Shown here: piece by piece, positions 42,523-51,172 of the stretch
Numbering within the stretch: position 1 is the first letter of the stretch
Layout: the number at the start of each line of letters is the position of its first letter
NCBI GenBank assembly: GCA_963726995.1
Contig: CAVSEP010000006.1
Coordinates: 248,001 to 312,000 of the forward strand
From: DAIDKA01 sp963726995
GTDB taxonomy: Bacteria; Pseudomonadota; Gammaproteobacteria; Steroidobacterales; Steroidobacteraceae
Reading direction: 5' to 3'
Length of the DNA: 64,000 nucleotides
Made by a program: the position numbers and the translations under genes
The notes under the pieces: model-generated
Databases searched by the model: none
Told to the model about the DNA's origin: nothing
The model's input: the letters and a program-made list of their open reading frames with translations, nothing else

Positions 42523-43281
42523 TCACATTCCTCTGAATCGGTTCTTGAAGGCCACGCTCACCGGGACGCGCTCCGGCGTGCCGGTCAGTTCCAGTTCATA
42601 TCGCTCGCCACCCAGCGCATGCATGGCGCGCACGGTGGCAACACGCACGATCACGCTGCGATGGACCTGCCAGAAGGCGTCCGGGTCCAGTGCCGCGAGC
42701 AGCTCCTTGAGCGAAGTTCGGATGACGGCCTCGCCCTGACGGGAGACCACGCGGGTGTATTTCTCAGTGGACTGAAAGAAAAGGATTTCCTCCAGGGGGA
42801 TCATGCGCACCGTGTTGCCGACGCTGGCCGATATCCAGTGAATCGAGCGCACCGGGGATTCGGCAGCCCGCGCGCGCAGCGCCGCGAGGGTGCCTTCGAG
42901 GTCCCCGCGCTCGCGGCCGCCGAGGCGCTGCCGCACCCGCTCAAGTGCCGTGCGCAGCCGCTCCCGGGAAATCGGTTTCAGAAGATAGTCCACGGCGCCC
43001 TGCTCGAAGGCCTGGACGGCATGTTCGGAATAGGCCGTGGTGAATACCACCTGCACTGCCGAGCCCAGTCGCGCGGCAATGTCCAGTCCGCTCATGCCGG
43101 GCATGCGGATATCGAGAAAGACGATCGACGGCCGGTGAATCGACAGCGCCTCCAGAGTGGACAGCCCGTCCTCGCACTCGGCCAGGACGTTGAGTTCCGG
43201 CCACTCCTCGCCCAGCAGTCGCACCAGCTCCTGCCGCTGGGCGGCTTCGTCCTCGGCGACGATGGCGGTGGTGCGCGTCAT
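42523..43281 (-). CDS. LytTR-type response regulator
   Basis: Two-domain transcription regulator of 252 aa (ATG 43281, MTRTTAIVAEDEAAQRQELV). The receiver has the acidic pair in IVAEDEA, phospho-acceptor Asp in VFLDIRMPGMSGLD and Lys in DYLLKPISRE. The C-terminal LytTR domain (about 145-250) shows EEILFFQSTEKYTRVVS, HRSVIVRVATVRAM and VSVAFKNRFRGM. It overlaps the kinase gene by 4 bp, forming a LytS/LytR-like pair. The P460 gene starts within 3 bp of its stop and is a likely co-transcribed partner or target. Confidence 0.92.
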   Translation of the reverse strand: MTRTTAIVAEDEAAQRQELVRLLGEEWPELNVLAECEDGLSTLEALSIHRPSIVFLDIRMPGMSGLDIAARLGSAVQVVFTTAYSEHAVQAFEQGAVDYLLKPISRERLRTALERVRQRLGGRERGDLEGTLAALRARAAESPVRSIHWISASVGNTVRMIPLEEILFFQSTEKYTRVVSRQGEAVIRTSLKELLAALDPDAFWQVHRSVIVRVATVRAMHALGGERYELELTGTPERVPVSVAFKNRFRGM

Positions 43282-44525
43282 GCGCGCAGCGCCCGCAGCG
43301 GTATCACGATCGATGCGCGAACTCCGCCTTCGGCGGGCATCTCGACTTGCAGCTGCGCGCCAGGGCCGTACAGCGTGGCGAGCTGTGAGCGGACATTGGA
43401 AATCCCGGTCCCCTCCACCAGGCCCTCGCGCAGGCCGACGCCGTCGTCGCACACCAGCACCTGCAGCGCGCACTCCCCGGCGCCGGCGATGAAGCGGGCG
43501 GTGAGCGTGATGCGCGCCGGGCCGGCCTTGGGCTCCACGCCATGGGTCACGGCGTTCTCGACCAGGCACAACAGCAGCAACGGCGGAAACGGCGTGGCGC
43601 GGATCTCATCGGACAGGTCCAGCTGGATGGCGAGCCTTCCGCCCAGGCGCAGCGACATGATTTCCAGGTATCGCTGGCACAGCTCGAACTGCTCCGCCAG
43701 GGTCGACGGCAGCACCGGTCCCTCATGCCGCAGACGCGGCAATGTGGAGCGCAGATACTGCGCCAGGGCGTGCACCAGTTGTTTGGCACTGCGCGGATCG
43801 GCTTCGATCTGCGCGCTGACCGAAGCCAGGGTGTTGAACAGAAAGTGCGGTTCCACCTGGGCCTGAAGCACCGCCAGACGCGCCTCCGCGGTCAACTTCT
43901 GCTGCCGCAGAGCTTCCAGCTCGCGCCGCGCGGCATGCTCCCTGCGGCGGCGCGGCTCGCCGAAGTAGGAACGCAGCGCCAGCGCGCCGCCGCCGATGGC
44001 ATGGATGCTGAGGGCTGCGATCAGATCGGTCAGGTTCTCGACCACGGCGTGCACCGGCCGCTGTCCGGAGAACACCAGCAGCCAGCGCCGTGCCGTGGTC
44101 AGATGAACGCCCATCAGATGATCGTGATAGGTCTCCACATAGACGCGCACCGACCAGGACAGCAGCACGCCGGCCACGATCGCTGCGACCACGGCCGCGC
44201 GCTCGGCACGTTGCGACCAGCCCGCGGTGCGCGCGAGCACCGCCAGCAGCGGACCGAACCCTATCAGCAGCAGCGCGCTGGCTGCGGCGCGCCAGCCGAC
44301 GGCAAGGCCCTCCGCAGCGCTATGGGCGTAGAGGCCGTGAATCACCCCCAGCATCGCGCCAAACGGCACCGCAAAGGCGCCGAACAGGACGGTGCGCCTC
44401 CACATCCAGCTGAAGCTGAAAGGTGAGAATCGCTCGTAGTACCAGCCCGTACCGAATTCGCCCTGCGCGACCTCAGGCGGCAAAGGTCCGGACGGCCGCT
44501 GCGGGACTTCGGCGGGTTCTGTCAT
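43278..44525 (-). CDS. LytS-type sensor histidine kinase
   Basis: Membrane kinase of 415 aa. The N-terminal 180 residues have four to five TM segments (VLFGAFAVPFGAMLGVIHGL, AASALLLIGFGPLLAVLA, AAVVAAIVAGVLLSWSVRVY). The His_kinase domain has LQAQVEPHFLFNTLASVSAQ, with the phosphorylated His in PHFLFN (~residue 230). HATPase motifs are LLCLVENAVTHGVEP (N box) and VCDDGVGLREG. No extracytoplasmic sensor is seen, so the signal may be in the membrane. The pair resembles AlgZ/AlgR and similar systems. Confidence 0.92.
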   Translation of the reverse strand: MTEPAEVPQRPSGPLPPEVAQGEFGTGWYYERFSPFSFSWMWRRTVLFGAFAVPFGAMLGVIHGLYAHSAAEGLAVGWRAAASALLLIGFGPLLAVLARTAGWSQRAERAAVVAAIVAGVLLSWSVRVYVETYHDHLMGVHLTTARRWLLVFSGQRPVHAVVENLTDLIAALSIHAIGGGALALRSYFGEPRRRREHAARRELEALRQQKLTAEARLAVLQAQVEPHFLFNTLASVSAQIEADPRSAKQLVHALAQYLRSTLPRLRHEGPVLPSTLAEQFELCQRYLEIMSLRLGGRLAIQLDLSDEIRATPFPPLLLLCLVENAVTHGVEPKAGPARITLTARFIAGAGECALQVLVCDDGVGLREGLVEGTGISNVRSQLATLYGPGAQLQVEMPAEGGVRASIVIPLRALRA

Positions 44526-44629
44526 GGCGCGACATTAGCGCGCCGATGGGCGGATTTCCGGGGTTTGCGACGTAGCCGCCTGGCGCAGGGACGAAGCCCG
44601 TGGCCGCCGGCCGGACGACCGGCAGGCGC

Positions 44630-45460
44630 CTAGAAATTGGCCATCGTGGGGTCGGGTCCGATGCGGCCGTCCGGCGAATCAAGGCCGGCGATGGCAGCCA
44701 GATCGGCCGCCTCGAGTTTGAAGCCGAACACGTCGATATTCTCGGCGATCCGCCGCGGCGTCACCGACTTGGGGATAACGATATGGCCGCTATCCAGATG
44801 CCAGCGGATGATGATCTGGGCCGGCGTGCGGCCGTAACGGGCGGCGATGGCGCCGATGACCGGATCGCCGAGCGCCCTGCCCTGGCCCAGCGGGCTCCAG
44901 GCCTCGGTGGCAACGCCGAGCGCCGCGTGCGTCTCGATCAGCGCGCGCTGCTGGAAATGCGGGTGCAGCTCGACCTGGTTGAGCACCGGCGTGACGCCGG
45001 TCTCCGCGACCAGACGCTGCAGCTGGTCGGCGTTGAAATTCGAAACGCCGATGGATCTGACGCGACCGTCCGCCTGCAGGCGGGCCAGCGCACGCCAGGT
45101 CTCCACGTACAGGTCGCGTCGCGGCGATGGCCAGTGGATGAGATACAGATCCAGATAATCCAGTCCGAGGCGTTTCACGCTGTGATCGAACGCCTTGAGC
45201 GCCGAATCGAACCCCTGGTCGACGTTCCACAGTTTGGTGGTGACGAAGACGTCCTCGCGCGCGATCTCGGAAGTTCGCAAGCCCTCGCCCACTCCGGCTT
45301 CGTTGACATAGATGGCCGCGGTGTCGATGTGCCGATAACCTACCGCGAGCGCGGTTTTGACGACGGCTGCCGTCTGGTCCGGAGGCGTCTGGAACACGCC
45401 GAGACCGATCTGCGGCATCGAAGTTCCGTCGCGCAGGGCAAACTGCGGGTGGCTGCTCAT
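44630..45460 (-). CDS. aldo/keto reductase
   Basis: NADPH-dependent reductase of about 276 aa. ATG 45460 (MSSHPQFALRDGTSMPQIGL) is preferred to the upstream in-frame start at 45502. The fold's markers are IGLGVFQTPPDQ, YRHIDTAAIYVNEAGVGEGL (catalytic Asp and Tyr), VTTKLWNVDQGFDSA (Lys), LDLYLIHWPSP (His), SIGVSNFNADQL and the NADPH loop IPKSVTPRRIAENIDVF. This is close to the DkgA/DkgB group reducing 2,5-diketo-gluconate, methylglyoxal and other small carbonyls; the physiological substrate is not clear. Confidence 0.92.
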   Translation of the reverse strand: MSSHPQFALRDGTSMPQIGLGVFQTPPDQTAAVVKTALAVGYRHIDTAAIYVNEAGVGEGLRTSEIAREDVFVTTKLWNVDQGFDSALKAFDHSVKRLGLDYLDLYLIHWPSPRRDLYVETWRALARLQADGRVRSIGVSNFNADQLQRLVAETGVTPVLNQVELHPHFQQRALIETHAALGVATEAWSPLGQGRALGDPVIGAIAARYGRTPAQIIIRWHLDSGHIVIPKSVTPRRIAENIDVFGFKLEAADLAAIAGLDSPDGRIGPDPTMANF

Positions 45461-45621
45461 GCGGGGGGAGTCTAATGGATTGGACTTCGCACGCACGCGC
45501 ACGGCGCGGATTTGCGGGGTTTGTCACGAACCGGGGCGCCGGAAGTGTGCACTCCGGCCACTGCACCCCGCTCCTTCGGCCCGCGGGAGCGAGCAAGGGG
45601 CGCCCGTACGGGATACTTCGT

Positions 45622-45650
45622 TTGGACCCGCGGGTGCGTTGTCGTACTCT
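45622..45650 (+). promoter_or_regulatory. candidate sigma-70 promoter of ackA
   Basis: TTGGAC (45622-45627) and TACTCT (45645-45650) with a 17-bp spacer. Transcription near 45657 gives a very short leader with GCGGGAG just ahead of the GTG at 45667. The same TACTCT -10 and spacing occur before the ParA-type gene. Confidence 0.5.
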
Positions 45651-45666
45651 GTAGCCAATCGCGGGA

Positions 45667-46875
45667 GTGGATGAGTTGGAAGATCCGGCGCAGGCAACCG
45701 TTCTGGCGATCAATGGTGGATCATCCAGCATCAGATTCGCGCTGTTTCGCGCAGCCGACTGCACCCATCGCAGTCTGTCCGGAAAGCTCGACCGCATTGG
45801 CATAGCCGGTACCACTCTGAGAGCCCTGATCGCCGGGCAGGATTCGCCGGTCACGATCAAGCTTCCCACCGGGGATTTTGCCGCCTCAATCGAGTTCCTG
45901 GTGGGGTGGCTGGAAGATCGCGGTGTGATGGCGGCGGCGCGGGCCGTCGGGCATCGCGTAGTCCACGGCATGCAACGCAGCGCACCGGAGCGCATCACCC
46001 GGCGACTGCTGGATGAATTGCGCACCGTCATTCCCTGTGATCCGGAACATCTGCCGGCCGAAATCCAGCTCATGCAAGCCCTGCTGCTGCGACACCCGCA
46101 GTTGCCGCAGTTCGCCTGCTTCGATACCGCCTTTCACCGCACCATGCCGAGGGTGGCGACGCTCATGCCGATTCCACGACGATACGAGGCCATGGGCGTG
46201 CAGCGCTACGGATTTCACGGGCTGTCCTACGCCTACCTCATGGAGCGCCTGGCGCAGATCGCAGGTCCCGCGGCACACGACGGTCGCGTGATCCTGGCGC
46301 ATCTGGGCAGCGGCGCCAGTCTCGCGGCGGTGCGCGCCGGCGCCTGCGTGGATACCACCATGGGCTTTACCCCCGCCGCGGGCCTGCCGATGGGCACGCG
46401 CACGGGTGACCTCGATCCCGGGTTGCTGAGCTTCCTCGCCGACAAGCAGCAGATGACCATCGCTCGTTTCCAGCGAATGGTCACGCACGAATCGGGCCTG
46501 CTGGGCATTTCCGAAACCAGCTCCGATATACGCGATCTGCTTGCCAGCGAAGCGCACGATCCGCGCGCCGCGGAGGCCATCGCGCTGTTCTGTCAGGAGA
46601 CCCGCAAGCGCATCGGGTCATTTGCCGCGGTTCTCGGCGGCCTGGACACCCTGGTGTTCTCGGCGGGTATCGGCGAGAACTCTGCCGTGATTCGCCGCCG
46701 CATCTGCGCGAATCTGGAGTTCCTCGGGGTGCAGCTGGACGCATCCGCCAACGAGGCCAATGCCGGGCTGATTTCAACGCCCGACAGCCGCGTCGCGGTC
46801 CGGGTGATCCCGACGGATGAGGAGGTCATGATCGCGCGGCTGGCCTATCGCAGCCTCCTGGCGGGGCACAGTTAA
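45667..46875 (+). CDS. ackA: acetate kinase
   Basis: Interconverts acetyl phosphate plus ADP and acetate plus ATP, 402 aa. Family signatures are VLAINGGSSSIRFALF (N-terminal; the common form is NxGSSSxK, here with Arg in the Lys position), QFACFDTAFHRTMP with the catalytic Asp, YGFHGLSYAYLM, ILAHLGSGASLAAV and GITSx-like FSAGIGENSAVIR. GTG 45667 is the only start covering the first strand. With the following phosphoketolase it converts xylulose-5-P or fructose-6-P through acetyl phosphate to acetate and ATP. Confidence 0.93.
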   Translation: MDELEDPAQATVLAINGGSSSIRFALFRAADCTHRSLSGKLDRIGIAGTTLRALIAGQDSPVTIKLPTGDFAASIEFLVGWLEDRGVMAAARAVGHRVVHGMQRSAPERITRRLLDELRTVIPCDPEHLPAEIQLMQALLLRHPQLPQFACFDTAFHRTMPRVATLMPIPRRYEAMGVQRYGFHGLSYAYLMERLAQIAGPAAHDGRVILAHLGSGASLAAVRAGACVDTTMGFTPAAGLPMGTRTGDLDPGLLSFLADKQQMTIARFQRMVTHESGLLGISETSSDIRDLLASEAHDPRAAEAIALFCQETRKRIGSFAAVLGGLDTLVFSAGIGENSAVIRRRICANLEFLGVQLDASANEANAGLISTPDSRVAVRVIPTDEEVMIARLAYRSLLAGHS

Positions 46876-46994
46876 GTCGCCGTACGGCCGCCGGCCATTC
46901 CTCTTGCATTACATGGATTACGTAGTAGTCCGGACAGACGGATCCGGGACTTGCCGGTAGCCTGCAGCGGGCATCTTGACCATGGGGATGATGG

Positions 46995-49367
46995 ATGTCC
47001 GCACTCGACACGGCCGCCGGCGAAGCCCTGCTGCACCGCATGGATGGCTACTGGCGCGCCGCGAACTACCTGTCCGTGGGACAGATCTACCTGCGCGACA
47101 ATCCGTTGCTGCGCGAGCCTCTGAGGCTCGAGCACGTGAAGCCCATGTTGATCGGCCATTGGGGCACAACGCCGGGCCAGAATTTCATCTACGTGCACCT
47201 GAATCGGATCATCCGAGACTACGACCTCGACATGATCTATCTGAGTGGCCCGGGGCACGGCGGGCCGGCCGTGGTCGGGAATACCTACCTGGAGGGCACC
47301 TACAGCGAGGTCTATCCGAACGTCTCGCAGGACGAGGTGGGTCTCAAGCGCCTGTTCACGCAGTTTTCCTTCCCTGGCGGCATCCCCAGCCACGCCTCAC
47401 CGGAATGCCCCGGATCCATCCATGAGGGCGGCGAACTGGGCTACTCGCTCAGCCATGCCTTCGGCGCCGTATTCGACAATCCCGACCTGATCGCCGCCTG
47501 CGTCGTCGGTGACGGCGAAGCGGAAACCGGCCCGCTCGCCACCTCGTGGCATTCCAACAAGTTCCTCAATCCGGTCACCGACGGGGTGGTACTGCCCATC
47601 CTGCATCTGAATGGCTACAAGATCGCCAATCCAACCATTTTCGCCCGCATCAGCCCGGAGGAGCAGGAACAGTTCTTCCGCGGTTGCGGCTGGAATCCGT
47701 TGTTCGTGCGCGGCTCGGACCCTAAGCTGATGCATGCGGCGATGGCCGCGGCGCTGGATGAGGCCGTGAAGCAGATCCGCGCCATCCGGGACAACGCGCG
47801 CCGCGAATCCCCGGTCACTCGCCCGCGCTGGCCGATGATCGTCCTGGAGTCGCCCAAGGGGTGGACGGGGCCTAAGTTCATCGACGGCGTGGCGAACGAA
47901 GGCACCTTCCGCTCGCACCAGGTGCCGCTGTCGGTCTCGGCCGGCCAACCGGAACATCTCGCGCAGCTGGAAGAATGGTTGCGCAGCTACCGGCCGGAGG
48001 AACTGTTCGATGCCGGCGGGCGGCTGCGCCCGGAACTTGCGGCGCTGGCGCCTGAGGGCGAGCGACGCATGGGCGCCAACCCCCACGCGAACGGCGGCAG
48101 CCTGCTGCGGGACCTGCGCATGCCGGACTACTGTGACTTCGCCTTCGAAGTGCCGTCGCCCGGGGTCACCGGTCCGGGCGACACACGGGTATTAGCCAAT
48201 TTCCTGACCAAGGTCACCGCCCTGAACGCGCCGGGACGAAATTTCCGGATCTTCGGCCCCGATGAAACCATCTCCAATGGGTTGGAGGCCGTATTCAAGG
48301 CCACCGACCGGCAGTGGCTTGCGGACACCCGCCCCGATGACGAGTACCTCGCCCACGATGGGCGCGTAATGGAAATGCTGAGCGAACACCAGTGCCAGGG
48401 GTGGCTCGAGGGTTACCTGCTGACCGGCCGCCATGGACTGTTCAATTGTTACGAGGCCTTCGTCCACATCGTGGACTCCATGTTCAACCAGCACGCCAAG
48501 TGGCTGAAGGTGACGGCCGGCATTCCCTGGCGACGCGAGATCGCCTCCTTGAACTATCTGCTGGCCTCGCATGTCTGGCGCCAGGATCACAACGGCTTCA
48601 CCCATCAGGACCCCGGGTTCATCGATCACGTCGTCAACAAGAAGGCCGGCGTGGTCCGCGTCTACCTGCCGCCGGATGCGAACTGCCTGCTGTCGGTGAT
48701 GGATCACTGCCTGCGCAGCAAGCACTATGTGAATGTCGTCGTGGCGGGCAAGCATCCGGCCCCGCAGTGGCTGACGATGGATGCGGCCATCGCCCACTGC
48801 AGCAAGGGAATCGACATCTGGAGCTGGGCCAGCAATGACCAGCAAAGCGAGCCGGATGTGGTCATGGCCTGCGCCGGGGACGTGCCGACACTGGAGACGC
48901 TGGCGGCCGTGTCGATTCTGCGCAAGCACCTGCCCGAATTGCGGATTCGGGTCATCAACGTGGTCGACCTGATGAAACTGCAGCCGCAAAGCGAGCATCC
49001 GCACGGCCTCGACGATCCGCAGTTCGACGCGCTGTTTACCCGTGACAAGCCGGTCATCTTTGCCTTCCACGCCTATCCGTGGCTGATCCATCGGCTGACT
49101 TACCGTCGGACCAATCACGACAATTTCCACGTGCGGGGCTACAAGGAGGAAGGCACCATCACCACGGCGTTCGACATGACGGTGCTCAACGACCTCGACC
49201 GCTTTCACCTGGCCATGGACGTGATCGACCGGGTGCCCGCAACGGGGACTCCGGGCCTGTATCTGAAGCAGCAGCTGCAGAACAAGCTAATCGAACACAA
49301 GCGGTACATCGCCGCCCATGGCCTGGATATGCCGGAGGTTCATGAATGGCAGTGGGGACGGCAGTGA
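46995..49367 (+). CDS. xfp: phosphoketolase
   Basis: Thiamin diphosphate enzyme, 790 aa, splitting xylulose-5-P (and often fructose-6-P) to acetyl phosphate and glyceraldehyde-3-P or erythrose-4-P. Full length with the conserved N terminus (YWRAANYLSVGQIYLRDNPL), LSGPGHGGPAVVGNTYLEG, the ThDP motif VVGDGEAETGPLATSW, YKIANPTIFAR and LTGRHGLFNCYEAFVHI. It follows ackA by 119 bp and its end overlaps the stress-protein gene. The pair forms a short acetate- and ATP-forming bypass, common in organisms that use it under low oxygen or with pentoses. Confidence 0.97.
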   Translation: MSALDTAAGEALLHRMDGYWRAANYLSVGQIYLRDNPLLREPLRLEHVKPMLIGHWGTTPGQNFIYVHLNRIIRDYDLDMIYLSGPGHGGPAVVGNTYLEGTYSEVYPNVSQDEVGLKRLFTQFSFPGGIPSHASPECPGSIHEGGELGYSLSHAFGAVFDNPDLIAACVVGDGEAETGPLATSWHSNKFLNPVTDGVVLPILHLNGYKIANPTIFARISPEEQEQFFRGCGWNPLFVRGSDPKLMHAAMAAALDEAVKQIRAIRDNARRESPVTRPRWPMIVLESPKGWTGPKFIDGVANEGTFRSHQVPLSVSAGQPEHLAQLEEWLRSYRPEELFDAGGRLRPELAALAPEGERRMGANPHANGGSLLRDLRMPDYCDFAFEVPSPGVTGPGDTRVLANFLTKVTALNAPGRNFRIFGPDETISNGLEAVFKATDRQWLADTRPDDEYLAHDGRVMEMLSEHQCQGWLEGYLLTGRHGLFNCYEAFVHIVDSMFNQHAKWLKVTAGIPWRREIASLNYLLASHVWRQDHNGFTHQDPGFIDHVVNKKAGVVRVYLPPDANCLLSVMDHCLRSKHYVNVVVAGKHPAPQWLTMDAAIAHCSKGIDIWSWASNDQQSEPDVVMACAGDVPTLETLAAVSILRKHLPELRIRVINVVDLMKLQPQSEHPHGLDDPQFDALFTRDKPVIFAFHAYPWLIHRLTYRRTNHDNFHVRGYKEEGTITTAFDMTVLNDLDRFHLAMDVIDRVPATGTPGLYLKQQLQNKLIEHKRYIAAHGLDMPEVHEWQWGRQ

Positions 49368-50254
49368 CGCAGCTGCGACGGATATTGGCGGCCACGGACT
49401 TCTCCGCGGCCGGCCGCGCGGCAGTCGCCAGAGCCGGCCAGCTGGCGAGCCAGTATCATTGCCAGCTGACACTGCTGCACGCGACGCCGGACTGGACCCT
49501 GTTCTCGCAGCGCGCCACGGCGCACCAGGCGCACTATGCGAACCTGACGCGCAATGCGGATGAACTGATGCGCGGCGAAATTGGCTGGCTGGCCAAGCAG
49601 TTCGGGTTGACCACGGTGCGCGGTGAGATCCAGAAGGATCGGGCCACCCTGGCGATCACGCGGGCCATCGAAGCCTTCAGGCCGGATGTGCTGGTGATCG
49701 GCGCCGGCGGCGAGCACGTCGTTGCCGACGGTGCAGCCGTGCTGGGCGGCACGGCCCTGAAGCTGATATCGCGGGTGAATCTGCCGCTGCTACTGGTACG
49801 CAATCCCGCCCCTATAGCCTACAGCTGCACACTGGCCGCGATCGGGCGCGACGCGAACATCGCGCAGCGCGTGGTTCACTGGGCCAGCACCCTGGCCGGA
49901 TCGGGAACCTGCCATGCGGTGCGGGCGTATGACGCCCCGTACGCGAACCGCCTGCTGCTGTGCCGGCTTAACGATGCGGAGATTGCGCTATGCGCCGAGG
50001 AGCAGCGCCGGATCGCACAGCAGGATTGCGCAGCATTGCAGCCATCGGCGCAGCCCGGAAAGCACCTTGTTGTCCACATCGTTCGCGGCACGCCGGTCGC
50101 GACGGTCCTCGGCCAGGTGCAGCAGTGCGCGCCGCAGCTGGTGGTGATCGGACGGCACGAACACCATGCCGATGAGCATCCCGGCGCCTGGGTGGCCGGC
50201 ATCGGTACCCGCATTGCTTACCATTGTCCAACGGATGTGCTGCTGGTCCCGTGA
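49346..50254 (+). CDS. tandem-domain universal stress protein
   Basis: 302-aa protein with two UspA-like folds. Domain one (about 8-150) starts LRRILAATDFSAAGRAAVAR and ends near VLGGTALKLISRVNLPLLLV; domain two (about 160-300) ends HPGAWVAGIGTRIAYHCPTDVLLVP. The ATP-type G-2x-G-9x-G(S/T) loop is degenerate in both. ATG 49346 overlaps xfp by 22 bp; GTG 49364 overlapping the xfp TGA is an alternative. It is co-transcribed with xfp, suggesting induction with the fermentative branch. Confidence 0.85.
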   Translation: MAVGTAVTQLRRILAATDFSAAGRAAVARAGQLASQYHCQLTLLHATPDWTLFSQRATAHQAHYANLTRNADELMRGEIGWLAKQFGLTTVRGEIQKDRATLAITRAIEAFRPDVLVIGAGGEHVVADGAAVLGGTALKLISRVNLPLLLVRNPAPIAYSCTLAAIGRDANIAQRVVHWASTLAGSGTCHAVRAYDAPYANRLLLCRLNDAEIALCAEEQRRIAQQDCAALQPSAQPGKHLVVHIVRGTPVATVLGQVQQCAPQLVVIGRHEHHADEHPGAWVAGIGTRIAYHCPTDVLLVP

Positions 50255-50278
50255 GCCCCAAGGACGCCCGCAGGGGGC

Positions 50279-50311
50279 AAAAAAAATGGCGGGAACCTTC
50301 ATTCCCGCCAT
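50279..50311 (-). terminator. intrinsic terminator of the nrdJ operon
   Basis: On the minus strand TGGCGGGAA (50310-50302) pairs perfectly with TTCCCGCCA (50295-50287), and eight T follow (50286-50279). It lies about 70 bp after the nrdJb stop and faces the stress-protein gene. Confidence 0.85.
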
Positions 50312-50378
50312 AAATGGTCTTTCAGCTCTGTCAGCTTAGACCGTTGCTCAGCTTTTTCACTCGAGGTCAGCTCTCACC

Positions 50379-51140
50379 CTAACCACACTTCGAATCCCCG
50401 CAATTCAGGCAGGTCATGCAGCCGTCCATCATGATGACCGCCGCGGTGCTGCACTTGCTGCACAGCTGCGCACCCTCCGGGAAATGGGTCTTGGCAAAGG
50501 CATCGGTCTGCTTGCCCCGTGCCATGAATTCCGCGCGCTTCTCGTCCACCAGCTTCTGCTGGTGCTCGTCCAGTCCGACCTTGCGCAGCAAGCCGATGTT
50601 CTGCAGATGCCGCTCGATGACGTAGCCCAGCTCGGCGATGATCGACGGCATGAACTTGCCGCCGGGCTGCCAGTAGCCGCCGCGGGGGTCGAACACGGCC
50701 TTCAGCTCATCGACCAGGAAGGTCACATCGCCGCCCTTGCGGAACACGGCGGAAATGATGCGCGTCAGCGCCACGATCCACTGGAAGTGATCGAGGTTCT
50801 TGGAGTTGATGAAGATCTCGAACGGCCGCCGCTGTTCATAGTCGGTGCCTTCGTTCAAGACGATGTCGTTGATGGTCACGTACATGGCGTGATCCGACAC
50901 CGGCGTCTTGATCTTGAAGGTCGAGCCGATCAGAACTTCCGGCCGCTCCACACTCTCGTGCATGCGGATGACCTTGGCCATGCGCCCGGTGCGATCCTTG
51001 AACATCTCCGGCTCGGTGCCGCTGGCGCGCGCCGCCGCGGCCGTCTCGGCGGCCGCCTTCTCGGCGGCTTCCTTTTCGGCCTTGTCCTGCGGCTTCTCGA
51101 CGCTGTACTTGACGATTTTCTTGGCGATCTTGATGGTCAT
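50379..51140 (-). CDS. nrdJb: class II ribonucleotide reductase small component NrdJb
   Basis: 253-aa second part of the split adenosylcobalamin-dependent ribonucleotide reductase. A Lys/Ala/Glu-rich N-terminal helix of 45 residues precedes a TSCPD-type domain (MYVTINDIVLNEG, VALTRIISAVFRKGGDVTFL, SIIAELGYVIERHL). The C terminus has a zinc-ribbon-like CSKCSTAAVIMMDGCMTCLN with CGDSKCG, which likely holds the reducible Cys pair that re-reduces the active site. P. aeruginosa has the same NrdJa/NrdJb split. It follows nrdJa by 32 bp. Confidence 0.9.
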   Translation of the reverse strand: MTIKIAKKIVKYSVEKPQDKAEKEAAEKAAAETAAAARASGTEPEMFKDRTGRMAKVIRMHESVERPEVLIGSTFKIKTPVSDHAMYVTINDIVLNEGTDYEQRRPFEIFINSKNLDHFQWIVALTRIISAVFRKGGDVTFLVDELKAVFDPRGGYWQPGGKFMPSIIAELGYVIERHLQNIGLLRKVGLDEHQQKLVDEKRAEFMARGKQTDAFAKTHFPEGAQLCSKCSTAAVIMMDGCMTCLNCGDSKCG

Positions 51141-51172
51141 GGCGCTTTCCTTGGAGGGTACTTGGGGCCCGC

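Noticed and set aside
45538..45558. Hairpin GCCGG...CCGGC between the aldo/keto reductase and ackA
   Set aside because: It lies between divergent genes, has a bulge and no T-run, so it is not a terminator; an operator role cannot be supported.
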